A DNA stretch of 37,767 nt from Bordetella parapertussis (GTDB lineage Bacteria > Pseudomonadota > Gammaproteobacteria > Burkholderiales > Burkholderiaceae_C): contig CAMDJS010000008.1 in the NCBI GenBank assembly GCA_945900685.1, positions 1 to 37,767 on the forward strand, given 5' to 3'. Below are positions 18,077-27,328 of the stretch, piece by piece. The first letter of the stretch is position 1, and every line of letters starts with the position of its first letter. The notes under the pieces are model-generated. The model did not search any database. It saw nothing but the letters and a program-made list of their open reading frames with translations, and was not told the origin of the DNA. A program made the translations under genes and the position numbers.

Positions 18077-18672
18077 AGTTTCCTGTGTGGTGCTGCTGTC
18101 AATTGAAATACAGCGGTCGTTGCCCGCAGATTCGGACACCATCGTACGAGCTTTTCATCTGCAAACCCAAAAGATGTTTCTATATGTAATTGATTATCTT
18201 TAGCCAATGCTTGGAAGTCGGCAAACGTTCCTACACGGATGTTGGGCGTGTCATACCATTGGTAAGGTAATTTTCGGGTGATGGGCATGCGGCCGGCCAA
18301 TACGCTCCAGCGGTTAAACCAATGCGCGAAATTGGGAAATGTGATGATGCCCATGCGCCCGACACGCAAAGTTTCGAGCAACATGGTTTCTGCATTTCTC
18401 AGATTTTGCAATGTGTCTATTTGCAAGACAACATCAAAGCTTTGGTCGGCAAACATGCTGAGTCCCTGGTCCAGGTTCAGCTGAATGACGTTCACACCTC
18501 TTTGTATACATGCGGCCAAATTGTCATCGTTGATTTCAACTCCGTAACCGCTGCATCCGCGTGTCTTTATCAAATGGCTGAGCAAGCTGCCGTCGCCGCA
18601 ACCTAAATCCAGCACCCGGCTGCCATAGGGCACCATGGCCGCCAATGTCTGCATCACCTGAAGGCTGCTCAT
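18073..18672 (-). CDS. metW: Methionine biosynthesis protein MetW (SAM-dependent methyltransferase fold)
   Basis: MetW is a partner of MetX in many proteobacteria; it has a class I methyltransferase fold and is thought to stimulate homoserine acylation. The 199-residue product has the SAM motif [15 protein letters not shown] (about 20-34), [10 protein letters not shown], the [12 protein letters not shown] strand and the family segment [19 protein letters not shown] with [12 protein letters not shown]. Both ends overlap neighbours by four bases (ATGA): the metX stop upstream and the lipase start downstream, so it is translationally coupled on both sides. Confidence 0.95.
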   Translation of the reverse strand: MSSLQVMQTLAAMVPYGSRVLDLGCGDGSLLSHLIKTRGCSGYGVEINDDNLAACIQRGVNVIQLNLDQGLSMFADQSFDVVLQIDTLQNLRNAETMLLETLRVGRMGIITFPNFAHWFNRWSVLAGRMPITRKLPYQWYDTPNIRVGTFADFQALAKDNQLHIETSFGFADEKLVRWCPNLRATTAVFQLTAAPHRKL

Positions 18673-19805
18673 TGGCGCACTCCGCTGCTGCTTTGTATTT
18701 GCTGAAAAAACGATCTGACGACATTGAGATACCTTTTGTCATCAAGTAAGAAGGCATCATGGCCATGCGGCGCGTCGATTTCGGCATAGCTGACATCACA
18801 CTTGTTGCTGATCAGCGCCTGCACGATTTCTCTGCTTCTCGATGGCGCAAAACGCCAATCGGTGGTGAAACTTACCAGTAAGAATTTGGCCTTTGCGCGT
18901 GCCAGTGCAGCCGTCAAATCATTCGCATAGGCTTTGGCGGGATCGAAATAATCCAATGCCCGCGTGATCAGCAAATACGTGTTGGCGTCAAAGTATTCGC
19001 TGAATTTATCGCCCTGATAACGCAAATAACTCTCAATTTGAAACTCAATGTCCAAGGTGCTGTATTTGAAGTCATCCCCCGACTGCAACATGCGACCGAA
19101 TTTGGTGTTCATCACATCATCACTCAAGTAGGTGATGTGACCCAACATTCTGGCAATACGCAAACCTCTTTTGGGAACCAGGTTGTGCTCATAAAAATGT
19201 CCGTCATGAAAATCCGGATCAGTGACGATGGCGCGTCGCGCCACTTCATTGAACGCAATATTTTCGGCATTCAAATTAGGTGCGCTGGCAATCACGACTG
19301 CATGTTTGACACGCTCAGGGTATTGCAAACTCCAACTGAGCGCCTGCATGCCCCCGAGGCTGCCGCCCATGACCGCGGCCAACACATCAATACCCAAAGC
19401 ATCCAGCAAGCGCGCTTGTGCATCCACCCAATCTTCCACGGTGACCACCGGAAAATCAGCACCATAAATCTTTCCACTCGCCGGGTTGGTATGCATGGGT
19501 CCGGTGGAGCCAAAGCAAGAACCCGGGTTGTTGACGCCAATCACAAAAAACCGCTGGGTATCTACCGGCTTACCCGGGCCGATCATGTTGTTCCACCAGC
19601 CTTCGCTTTTACTCACGCCTTCGTAGTTGCCGGCCACATGGTGTGAGGCATTTAACGCGTGACAAATCAATACGGCATTGTCTTTTTGTGCATTCAGCTC
19701 ACCGTATGTTTCATACGTCAATTGGTAATCTTGCAGCACACCACCGCCTTTGAGCTGCAAGGCTGGTTTGAATTGCATGGTTTGTGGTGTTGCTATCAAT
19801 GACAT
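18669..19805 (-). CDS. metX: Homoserine O-acyltransferase MetX
   Basis: Acylates homoserine at the start of methionine synthesis. It is an alpha/beta hydrolase-fold enzyme of 378 residues with [12 protein letters not shown], the nucleophile elbow [10 protein letters not shown], the Asp in FTTDWRF and the His in [10 protein letters not shown]. Whether it uses acetyl-CoA or succinyl-CoA cannot be read with confidence; betaproteobacterial MetX enzymes acting with MetW have been assigned as succinyltransferases. The start at 19805 (MSLIATPQ) follows GGAAC, and a -10-like TATACT lies at 19913-19908, leaving a leader of about 95 nt. It is the first gene of metX-metW-lipase. A longer frame reaches 19889 but has no supporting ribosome site. 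Confidence 0.95.
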   Translation of the reverse strand: MSLIATPQTMQFKPALQLKGGGVLQDYQLTYETYGELNAQKDNAVLICHALNASHHVAGNYEGVSKSEGWWNNMIGPGKPVDTQRFFVIGVNNPGSCFGSTGPMHTNPASGKIYGADFPVVTVEDWVDAQARLLDALGIDVLAAVMGGSLGGMQALSWSLQYPERVKHAVVIASAPNLNAENIAFNEVARRAIVTDPDFHDGHFYEHNLVPKRGLRIARMLGHITYLSDDVMNTKFGRMLQSGDDFKYSTLDIEFQIESYLRYQGDKFSEYFDANTYLLITRALDYFDPAKAYANDLTAALARAKAKFLLVSFTTDWRFAPSRSREIVQALISNKCDVSYAEIDAPHGHDAFLLDDKRYLNVVRSFFQQIQSSSGVRQ

Positions 19806-19970
19806 GTTTGTTCCGGCATTGCTAAATACGCAAGCTGTCGGCATAACGTTTTTAGCTGTACTTGTTAAAGCGCCCGCAAGCTGTGGCAAATCGGCGCTGT
19901 TTGTTGAAGTATACCTAAGCGTGGATTTTTAAAAGCCTGTCTATCGGCTCGTCTTTGCGTGCATATTGCT

Positions 19971-20001
19971 GAAGCCAATCACCTTGCGGATGATTGGCTT
20001 C
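19971..20001. repeat. Perfect 11-bp inverted repeat in the metX-amt gap
   Basis: GAAGCCAATCA (19971-19981) and TGATTGGCTTC (19991-20001) flank a 9-nt loop. Neither side is followed by a uridine run, so it does not read as a terminator. It abuts the -24 element of the amt promoter candidate. It could be an operator, or a hairpin at the end of an unknown transcript. The rest of the 284-bp gap holds the metX leader on the left and the amt leader on the right. Confidence 0.55.
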
Positions 20002-20003
20002 TT

Positions 20004-20019
20004 TGGTGCGGTTATTGCT
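20004..20019 (+). promoter_or_regulatory. Sigma-54 (-24/-12) promoter candidate of the ammonium transporter
   Basis: TGGTGCGGTTATTGCT matches the consensus TGGCACG-N4-TTGCW with two transitions, and the invariant GG (20005-20006) and GC (20017-20018) are exactly 10 bases apart. Transcription would begin near 20030, about 60 bases before the start codon. Ammonium transporter genes are classic NtrC/sigma-54 targets. I could not find a convincing NtrC site pair nearby. Confidence 0.6.
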
Positions 20020-20089
20020 ATTTCTTGGTGCATGTGTGTTTATTAGCTAAATACGCCCTTTTTTAAAGCATTTTTCACCAGGAGCTGGC

Positions 20090-21292
20090 ATGGACGCACT
20101 CAAACAGGGCGCAGACGCGTTGTTTATCTTATTAGGCGCTGTCATGGTTTTCGCCATGCATGCCGGCTTTGCATTTTTAGAATTAGGAACCGTCAGACAA
20201 AAAAACCAAGTCAATGCCTTGGTGAAGATTTTGGTGGATTTCAGTATTTCAACCGTTGTCTATTTTCTGATCGGCTACAGCGTTGCCTACGGCACGGATT
20301 TTTTTGTGAGTGCCGCTGTTTTGTCTGAACGAAATGGTTATGACCTGGTCAAATTTTTCTTTTTACTGACCTTTGCTGCAGCCATTCCAGCGATTGTGTC
20401 CGGTGGTATTGCTGAGCGCGCCAGCTTTTACCCTCAATTGTTTGCTACTGCTGTTATCGTGGGCTTTATTTACCCTTTTTATGAAGGTATTGCTTGGAAC
20501 AAGCATTTCGGCATTCAAGCCTGGCTGTTGGCCAACACCGGTGCCGAGTTTCATGATTTTGCGGGTTCGGTCGTGGTTCATGCGGTGGGTGGCTGGATTG
20601 CCTTGCCTGCGGTCCTCCTGCTCGGAGCCCGCAGCAACCGCTACAGAAAAGATGGTGCGATTTCTGCCCATCCTCCCTCGAGCATTCCGTTTTTGGCTTT
20701 GGGCGCTTGGATCTTGTGTGCTGGCTGGTTTGGTTTCAATGTGATGAGCGCGCAAACCATAGACAAAATTTCGGGCTTGGTCGCCGTCAACAGCTTGATG
20801 GCCATGGTGGGCGGCACATTGACCGCTCTGTGGCTAGGCAAAAACGACCCGGGGTTTGTGCATAACGGCCCTTTGGCTGGTCTGGTGGCTGTTTGCGCGG
20901 GCTCGGATTTGATGCATCCCTTGGGCGCATTGGTCGTGGGTGCTGTGGCCGGTGCTTTGTTTGTTTATATGTTCACGTTGACCCAGAATCGCTGGAAGAT
21001 TGATGATGTGCTCGGTGTGTGGCCACTGCACGGCTTATGCGGCACTTGGGGCGGCATCGCGGCCGGTATTTTCGGCAACCCGTTGCTGGGTGGCCTCGGC
21101 GGCGTGACACTTTCTTCCCAAATCCTTGGCACCTTGCTCGGCGTGACATGGGCTGGTGTGACTTCCTACCTTTTGTACAGCTTGATCAAGCAAACGGTGG
21201 GGCTTCGTTTAAACCAGGAAGACGAGTTCGAAGGAGCAGATATCAGCATCCATAAGATCAGTTCCAGCCCGGATCGTGAGTCGAGTTGGTAG
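20090..21292 (+). CDS. amtB: Ammonium transporter (Amt/MEP family)
   Basis: Inner-membrane ammonium channel with about eleven transmembrane helices in 400 residues. It has the Amt signature DFAGSVVVHAVGGWIAL, whose His is one of the pore pair, and the second His in HGLCGTWGGIAAG. The ATG at 20090 follows AGGAG (20078-20082). The N-terminus is inside the first helix and no signal peptide is present. There is no glnK beside it, although a PII gene often precedes amtB in proteobacteria; regulation may therefore rest on the sigma-54 promoter and an unlinked PII. The C-terminal tail is soluble and polar (EDEFEGADISIHKISS), where PII normally docks. No terminator is evident downstream. Confidence 0.96.
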   Translation: MDALKQGADALFILLGAVMVFAMHAGFAFLELGTVRQKNQVNALVKILVDFSISTVVYFLIGYSVAYGTDFFVSAAVLSERNGYDLVKFFFLLTFAAAIPAIVSGGIAERASFYPQLFATAVIVGFIYPFYEGIAWNKHFGIQAWLLANTGAEFHDFAGSVVVHAVGGWIALPAVLLLGARSNRYRKDGAISAHPPSSIPFLALGAWILCAGWFGFNVMSAQTIDKISGLVAVNSLMAMVGGTLTALWLGKNDPGFVHNGPLAGLVAVCAGSDLMHPLGALVVGAVAGALFVYMFTLTQNRWKIDDVLGVWPLHGLCGTWGGIAAGIFGNPLLGGLGGVTLSSQILGTLLGVTWAGVTSYLLYSLIKQTVGLRLNQEDEFEGADISIHKISSSPDRESSW

Positions 21293-21461
21293 TTTTTTGT
21301 CGTTTTTTAGGGTTTTCATGCATTTACTGGGTATAAATACTTGTTCGTTTATCCCTAATTTGTTTGATAATGAAATTGACTGGCGTTTTCTTTTGGGAAA
21401 GTGCGCAGTGTGCGGGTGATCGGTTAGTTTCGCTTCTTGACTTTCGTGGACAGGTGCAATC

Positions 21462-21500
21462 GGGACTCCATCGCTTTTTTATTCGTTTTTATGGAGTCCC
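21462..21500 (+). promoter_or_regulatory. SD-sequestering hairpin in the leader of the RRM protein gene
   Basis: GGGACTCCAT (21462-21471) and ATGGAGTCCC (21491-21500) form a perfect 10-bp stem around a uridine-rich 19-nt loop with runs of T6 and T5. The Shine-Dalgarno GGAG (21493-21496) is entirely in the right arm, and the stem ends 3 bases before the start codon at 21504. Translation should need the stem to open. The remaining leader (21293-21461) shows only a possible -10 (GATAAT, about 21366). Confidence 0.75.
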
Positions 21501-21503
21501 TGA

Positions 21504-21959
<456 letters not shown>

Positions 21960-21972
21960 TCTCGCCCCCAGC

Positions 21973-21998
21973 AAAAAGGCCCTCTCGGGCCTTTTTTT
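21973..21998 (+). terminator. Bidirectional intrinsic terminator between the RRM gene and lptC
   Basis: GGCCC (21978-21982) and GGGCC (21987-21991) enclose a 4-nt loop, preceded by A5 and followed by T7. It ends the RRM transcript on the plus strand. The A run also gives a uridine run for the converging lptC transcript, whose stop codon overlaps its edge. Confidence 0.92.
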
Positions 21999-22644
21999 AT
22001 GGTTCTTTGGGATATATTTTGACTCGCACTCGTCCTTTGAGATTGAGGGTCTGTTGCATATTGTCAGCTTCCATGGCTTCGGATGCGAAAGTGTTTTTAC
22101 CATTCAATATGGTGACGGGCAGATGCGTTTTCACTCTGTCATCTGCAGCATAAAAATGCAGAAAGTTGCTATTGATTTGTGTGAACTCTTCATCCATGGA
22201 CTTGGTGGTTTGTTTGACCTCGGCTTTGCCAATCAATTGCACTTCTGACCCGTCTTCATTGGTCAGTGCTTGCAATGCTTTAGCGCTGGTGAATTTTTTG
22301 TCCGAGTAAATCAACACCTGCGGATTTTTCACCCAGGTATTGAGCGTGTCTTGGTAATGCTGAGCGAATGTTCCTTGCAGCGCTGACTGAATTTTGCCGT
22401 TGATGTCGTAACTCTTAAGGGTGAAGTTGGTGAATTCATAATCGGCCACATGTGAGATGGGCGGGGTCGCAGCAGGAATATCCACTGGCGCGGCGTTGCG
22501 CACCAGCCAAACCGAGACCAGCAACATCAAACTCAACATGAACAATGGCATGTACGACAAAACCAAATCCCATGCTTGGTATAAGCGTCTTGACAGGGCA
22601 GGTTTGGCCTGCGGCAAGGGCAAGGGCACGGGCAGCTTGTTCAT
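21997..22644 (-). CDS. lptC: LPS export ABC transporter periplasmic protein LptC
   Basis: Bitopic inner-membrane protein that passes LPS from LptBFG to LptA. The 215 residues comprise a short proline-rich cytoplasmic start, one transmembrane helix (PLFMLSLMLLVSVWLVRNAA, about 33-52) and an LptC jellyroll (YEFTNFTLKSYDINGKIQ to LNLKGRVRVKIYP). The start overlaps the kdsC stop as ATGA. It is the last gene of the kdsD-kdsC-lptC unit and is closed by the terminator at 21973-21998; lptA and lptB, which often follow in proteobacteria, are not here. Confidence 0.92.
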   Translation of the reverse strand: MNKLPVPLPLPQAKPALSRRLYQAWDLVLSYMPLFMLSLMLLVSVWLVRNAAPVDIPAATPPISHVADYEFTNFTLKSYDINGKIQSALQGTFAQHYQDTLNTWVKNPQVLIYSDKKFTSAKALQALTNEDGSEVQLIGKAEVKQTTKSMDEEFTQINSNFLHFYAADDRVKTHLPVTILNGKNTFASEAMEADNMQQTLNLKGRVRVKIYPKEP

Positions 22645-23183
22645 GACAAATAACTATTTAACAACCGCTGGTAGTGATGGCTTGCCTGTAACAACAGATC
22701 ACACGCTTGTCTGACGGCACCATGACCGGCCCCCGCCGTGCACACATGATGCACTCGCTTTAATACCTCGGGGTGTGCTTGTGGCGGCGCAAAAGAGACG
22801 GCAGCCGGCAGGAGCATGGGTAAGTCTGGCCAGTCATCTCCCATGGCAGCAACCTGTGTCCAATCTAAGTTCAATTGATGCAAACAGGTTTGTGCCGCTT
22901 GACGTTTGTTTTCAACCCCAAAATACGACTGCGTGATTCCCAATTCCGTCAATCGGTGACGCAAGGCAGCGCTGTCGCGTCCGGTGATGATGACGGGTTG
23001 AATGCCTGCCTGCTGCAACAGCTTGAGTCCGTGACCGTCCAAGGTATTGAACCGCTTAAACGCTTCAGCGTTTTCACCGACATACAAACCGCCGTCGGTC
23101 ATCACGCCATCCACATCCAGCAAGAACGCTTTGACGTTTGCGGCTTTGTCCTGCCAATGCGGCTTCGGTTTGTGATCGGTCAT
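22641..23183 (-). CDS. kdsC: 3-deoxy-D-manno-octulosonate 8-phosphate phosphatase
   Basis: Removes phosphate from Kdo-8-phosphate to give Kdo for the LPS core. This small HAD phosphatase (180 residues) has the nucleophile motif LLDVDGVMTDG, ITGRDSAALRHR as motif II, and AMGDDWPDLPML as motif III, with no cap domain, as expected for KdsC tetramers. The ATG at 23183 is 2 bases past the kdsD stop. A TTG two codons earlier could also be read. Both ends are tightly coupled to neighbours. Confidence 0.95.
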   Translation of the reverse strand: MTDHKPKPHWQDKAANVKAFLLDVDGVMTDGGLYVGENAEAFKRFNTLDGHGLKLLQQAGIQPVIITGRDSAALRHRLTELGITQSYFGVENKRQAAQTCLHQLNLDWTQVAAMGDDWPDLPMLLPAAVSFAPPQAHPEVLKRVHHVCTAGAGHGAVRQACDLLLQASHHYQRLLNSYLS

Positions 23184-23185
23184 TG

Positions 23186-24175
23186 TCAAATCACTTTGGC
23201 GCGCATCAAGTCATTGCTGTTGACGACACCACACAATTCGTTTTTGTCATTCACCACCAACACGCTGGTGATGCGTTTTTGCTCCATCAGTTCGGCGGCT
23301 TCTGCGGCCAATGCCGTGTCGCGCAAAGTGGTCGGATTCGGATGCATGATTTGTTGCGCGGTTAACTCTCGCAAATCAATGCCTTTTTCAACCAAGCGGC
23401 GCAAATCACCATCAGTGAATATGCCCAGCACCTGTCGGTTCGCATCCACAATCGCGGTCGAACCCAAGCCTTTTTGTGACATTTCGCGCATCAATTCCGT
23501 CAAACTGGCCGTCAAGGACACCGCAGCAATATTCTCACCGGTTCTCATGACGTCGGCCAAATGCGTCAGCAGTCGTCTGCCCAAACTGCCGCCCGGATGA
23601 GACCTGGCAAAGTCAAGTTGCTTGAAGCCTCTGGCGTCCAGCACAGCCACGGCCAAGGCATCTCCCAACGCGAGTTGCGCTGTTGTGCTCGCAGTCGGCG
23701 CTAAATTCATCGGGCAGGCCTCTTTTTCCACACTGCTGTCTAACACCCAGTTGGCATACTGAGCCAATGTGGAATGCAGGTTGCCGGTGATGGCCAGCAA
23801 TTTAACGCCTTGTCGTTTGATTTGCGGCAAGATGGCGGAGAGTTCTTCACTCTCGCCGCTGTTTGAAAAAGCCATTACCAAATCTTCTCGCATGACCATG
23901 CCGAGATCGCCATGGCTGGCTTCTGCCGGGTGAACAAAAAAAGCGGGGGTGCCTGTAGAGGCCAAGGTGGCTGCAATTTTGCGACCGATGTGGCCGCTTT
24001 TGCCCATGCCCATGACGACCACCCGGCCTTTGACCGCCAGTACCGCTTGCACCGCTTCTACAAATGACTGGCCTATGCGCTCTTGAACTTGCGTGATGGC
24101 TTGTGATTCAATGGCCAGGGTGTGCTTTGCCAATCCCAGTATGTGGGCGTGCTGGTCTGGCGTGATGGCATTCAT
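23186..24175 (-). CDS. kdsD: D-arabinose 5-phosphate isomerase
   Basis: Converts ribulose 5-phosphate to arabinose 5-phosphate, the first committed step to Kdo. The product has 329 residues. It has an N-terminal SIS domain (GMGKSGHIGRKIAATLAS, HPAEASHGDLGMV, FSNSGESEEL) and two C-terminal CBS domains (MRTGENIAAVSLTASLTELM; MHPNPTTLRDTALAAEA). The start at 24175 (MNAITPDQHA) fits the family N-terminus; the open frame runs on upstream but without family similarity. First gene of kdsD-kdsC-lptC, so the two Kdo enzymes and an LPS transporter subunit are made together. A 40-bp gap separates it from the mnmE stop, so read-through from mnmE is possible. Confidence 0.95.
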   Translation of the reverse strand: MNAITPDQHAHILGLAKHTLAIESQAITQVQERIGQSFVEAVQAVLAVKGRVVVMGMGKSGHIGRKIAATLASTGTPAFFVHPAEASHGDLGMVMREDLVMAFSNSGESEELSAILPQIKRQGVKLLAITGNLHSTLAQYANWVLDSSVEKEACPMNLAPTASTTAQLALGDALAVAVLDARGFKQLDFARSHPGGSLGRRLLTHLADVMRTGENIAAVSLTASLTELMREMSQKGLGSTAIVDANRQVLGIFTDGDLRRLVEKGIDLRELTAQQIMHPNPTTLRDTALAAEAAELMEQKRITSVLVVNDKNELCGVVNSNDLMRAKVI

Positions 24176-24215
24176 GGTTCTTCTATTATGCTTTTTTTGA
24201 GAAACACGGCTTTTG

Positions 24216-25634
24216 CTACTTGCCAATACAAAAGCGACTGAAAATCTCGCCCAGCAAATCATCCGCCGTGAAGCTTCCTGTGATTTTGGACAATTCTTGC
24301 TGCGCCAATCTGCATTCTTCGGCCACCACATCCAAGAGGGGTTGCTTTTGATCAAGCAGTTTGAGTGCTTGAGACACATGCGTGCTGAAATGGGTCAGCG
24401 CATCAATATGGCGACTGCGTGCGGTGAACACACCCTCCATCAAGGATGCATCACCGCCTGCTTGCTGCCATATTTCTTGCCGCAATGCGTCCAGTCCTTG
24501 TCCTGTTTTGGCGGAAATGCCCCATGTAGTTTGGCTATGGCTTGCATCCCAGCCGGCCACATCGATTTTGTTACTGACCCGAATGATGCGGGTGTGCTGC
24601 CCCGCGTGTTGCTGAATTTTTTCATCCAACGCAAGTTGCTGACCTGCATAAGTTGTTTCACTTTGTCTGCTTAAATCATTGAGTATCAACACCATGTCGG
24701 CGTCTGCGATCTGATCCCAAGCTCGCTGCATACCGATTTGCTCCACCTCATCGGCCATGGCTTGGTCTCTGAGCCCCGCCGTATCCAGCACATGCAAAGG
24801 AATGCCATCAATGTGAATGCTTTGTGACATCACGTCCCGCGTGGTACCGGGCACAGCGGTCACGATGGCAACGTCTGTGCCGGCCAGCGCGTTGAGCAAG
24901 GAGCTCTTACCGGCGTTGGGCTGTCCGGCAATCACTATTTTCAAACCGTCTCGCAACAAGCGTCCTTGTTCGGCTTGCAACAACAGGGCCTGGTTTTGTT
25001 TGACCAAGGCTTGCAGTTGCGAATGGACTTGCAGTTGTTCAATGAAGTCAATGTCTTCTTCGGGAAAGTCCAAACAGGCTTCGATTTGCATGCGCAAATG
25101 CGTCACTTGCGTTTGCAGGTGCTGAATTTGTTTTGAGAACTGCCCTTCCAATGAACGGTTGGCGCTCCTGACTGCGGCTTGCGTATTGGCATCAATCAAA
25201 TCAGCCACCGCCTCAGCCTGCGCCAAGTCCAGTTTGTGATTCAAATAAGCACGCTGCGTGAACTCCCCCGGCTGTGCTCTTCGCAAATTGGCCAACAGCG
25301 CAACACCGTGGGTGTCTGTTGTTTGCGCGAGTTTCAAGCAATGCTCTACCAGCATCTGCAACACCACCACCCCGCCATGCCCTTGCAGCTCTAAAACATC
25401 TTCACCCGTGTAGCTGTTCGGCGCCTCAAAATACACAGCCAGCACCTGGTCTATGACTTGTTCATGGGCGTCCTTGATGTTGACCAAATGGACGTTTCTT
25501 GGTTGAAGCTTTTTCTGCGTGAGTTGTTCTGCATACTCACGAAGATTGACGCCGCTCAGCCGCACCACGCCCACAGCACCGCGCCCGGGTGGCGTGGCGA
25601 TCGCAATAATGGGGCTACCCAGTTCTGACAACAT
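24216..25634 (-). CDS. mnmE: tRNA modification GTPase MnmE
   Basis: With MnmG it makes the carboxymethylaminomethyl (cmnm5) group on U34 of several tRNAs. The 472-residue product has the N-terminal folate-binding domain (IAIATPPGRGAVGVVRLSG), a helical domain, an inserted G domain with P-loop AGQPNAGKSSLLNAL (about 222-236), DTAGLRD and NKID, and the family C-terminal CIGK whose Cys is invariant. The start at 25634 (MLSELGSP) matches the usual N-terminus. Its partner mnmG lies on the other side of the origin at 34025, as in many bacteria. Confidence 0.97.
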   Translation of the reverse strand: MLSELGSPIIAIATPPGRGAVGVVRLSGVNLREYAEQLTQKKLQPRNVHLVNIKDAHEQVIDQVLAVYFEAPNSYTGEDVLELQGHGGVVVLQMLVEHCLKLAQTTDTHGVALLANLRRAQPGEFTQRAYLNHKLDLAQAEAVADLIDANTQAAVRSANRSLEGQFSKQIQHLQTQVTHLRMQIEACLDFPEEDIDFIEQLQVHSQLQALVKQNQALLLQAEQGRLLRDGLKIVIAGQPNAGKSSLLNALAGTDVAIVTAVPGTTRDVMSQSIHIDGIPLHVLDTAGLRDQAMADEVEQIGMQRAWDQIADADMVLILNDLSRQSETTYAGQQLALDEKIQQHAGQHTRIIRVSNKIDVAGWDASHSQTTWGISAKTGQGLDALRQEIWQQAGGDASLMEGVFTARSRHIDALTHFSTHVSQALKLLDQKQPLLDVVAEECRLAQQELSKITGSFTADDLLGEIFSRFCIGK

Positions 25635-25669
25635 GTTCGGTGATCTGCGTGTCAATGCGCAGTTTTAGT

Positions 25670-27328
25670 TCATGACACACCGAGCTGCTTATTTATCATC
25701 CACTGTTGTGCGATGGACAAAATATTGTTGGTTAACCAGTAAAGAACCAAGCCCGCAGGAAAGAAGAAGAACATGACGCTGAATGCCAGTGGCATGAACC
25801 ACATCAATTTGGCTTGGATGGGATCTGGCGGTGTCGGGTTCAGCCAAGTTTGAAACACAGAGGTTGCGGTCATGAGCAACGGCAAAATAAACCAAGGATC
25901 GGGGGCGGCCAAGTCTTGTACCCATCCAATCCACGGCGCGTTGCGCATTTCGACGGATGACAACAACACCCAATACAAGGCAATGAAAAACGGAATTTGA
26001 ACCGCGATGGGCAAACATCCACCCAGTGGATTGACTTTCTCCTCGCGGTAAATTTTCATCATCTCCGTTTGCATTTGCTGCGGGTTGTCTTTCAAGCGCT
26101 CACGCATTTCCATGATTTTGGGGTTGATGGCTTTCATTTTTCCCATGCTCTTATACGCTTGCGAATTGAGCCAGTAAAAGGCAATTTTCAAAACAACCAC
26201 CAACGCCACAATCGCCCAACCCCAGTTGCCAATCACGCTGAACAATTCATACAGCAGCCAGTACAAAGGCTTTGACAAGATAGTGAGGAAACCGTAATCT
26301 TTCACCAACTCCAATCCGGGATACAAAGCCTCCAGTACTTTTTCCTCTTGTGGCCCGACGAAGAGTCTGGATGTATGCGATATTTTTTCACCTGCGGCCA
26401 ATGCAGGCAACGGCATCACCATGCCAACAGAGTACAAATTGGTATCGACTTTTCGCGCAAACATATCTCTTTGCTGTTGGTCATCAACCACCCAAGCAGA
26501 GGCAAAATAATGCTGCACCATGGCGACATAGCCTTGCGCGCTTTGTTTTTCAAACTCAGCTTTGTTTTTCTCTATGTCACTGAATTCAATCTTCTGGTAT
26601 TTTTTCTCAGTCGTGAATATGGCCGGCCCTGTGAAGGTGGAATAAAAAGCAGATTCCCCTGTCGGTTTATTGCCGTCTCTGACCAATTGCAAATAGAGTT
26701 GGGGGGATACGGGTTCATTTGAGCCATTTGAGATATCGTGTCTGACTTCAACCGCGTAGCTGCCTCTTTTGACAATGTAAGTTTTGACCAACTTGACGTT
26801 ATTGATGGGCGCAGACTCAAAGCGAAATTCAATCTGTTTGTCGGTGTCTTTCAAACTTTTTGCGCCACTGAACGTCATGGGCGTTTTGTGCGTCGGCCAA
26901 GCATTGCCTGCAGCACCAATCAAGCCTGTTTGCGCCAAGTAAACCCTCTCTTGGCTTTCATCCATCAACACGAAGTTGCTGCCTGGGTTGTCAATATCCT
27001 TGTGCTTGAGTAACTCAGCGCGCATCAAACTGCCGCCTTCGGTGCTGAACTGTAATTTCAGAACATCGGTCTCAATTTCTACACGCTCTGCAACAAAACC
27101 TTGAACCGGCGCAGCTGCCGCGTTAGGTGCTTGCGCAATGACAGGCGCAACCGACGTGCTTGCAGCAGGCGTGGTGGTTGTGGCGGGTGAAACCGCTGTG
27201 GGACCACCAGGGCTGGCTGAAGGGAAAAAAGTGGCTTTATTGCCATTGTGCAACTGCCACTGATCCCACAACATGACCATGGAAAAACCGAAAACAACCC
27301 AAAGAATGGTGCGACGAATATCGTTCAT
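25670..27328 (-). CDS. yidC: Membrane protein insertase YidC
   Basis: Inserts and folds inner-membrane proteins, alone or with SecYEG. The 552-residue product has the gram-negative layout: an N-terminal helix (ILWVVFGFSMVMLWDQW), a proline/alanine-rich linker, a large periplasmic domain (about 75-335), then five C-terminal helices including LYWLLYELFSVIGNWGWAIV and PFFIALYWVLLSSVEM, with the conserved cytoplasmic loop MREEKVNP-like segment (IYREEKVNPLGGCLP). Its ATG overlaps the yidD stop as ATGA. Confidence 0.97.
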   Translation of the reverse strand: MNDIRRTILWVVFGFSMVMLWDQWQLHNGNKATFFPSASPGGPTAVSPATTTTPAASTSVAPVIAQAPNAAAAPVQGFVAERVEIETDVLKLQFSTEGGSLMRAELLKHKDIDNPGSNFVLMDESQERVYLAQTGLIGAAGNAWPTHKTPMTFSGAKSLKDTDKQIEFRFESAPINNVKLVKTYIVKRGSYAVEVRHDISNGSNEPVSPQLYLQLVRDGNKPTGESAFYSTFTGPAIFTTEKKYQKIEFSDIEKNKAEFEKQSAQGYVAMVQHYFASAWVVDDQQQRDMFARKVDTNLYSVGMVMPLPALAAGEKISHTSRLFVGPQEEKVLEALYPGLELVKDYGFLTILSKPLYWLLYELFSVIGNWGWAIVALVVVLKIAFYWLNSQAYKSMGKMKAINPKIMEMRERLKDNPQQMQTEMMKIYREEKVNPLGGCLPIAVQIPFFIALYWVLLSSVEMRNAPWIGWVQDLAAPDPWFILPLLMTATSVFQTWLNPTPPDPIQAKLMWFMPLAFSVMFFFFPAGLVLYWLTNNILSIAQQWMINKQLGVS

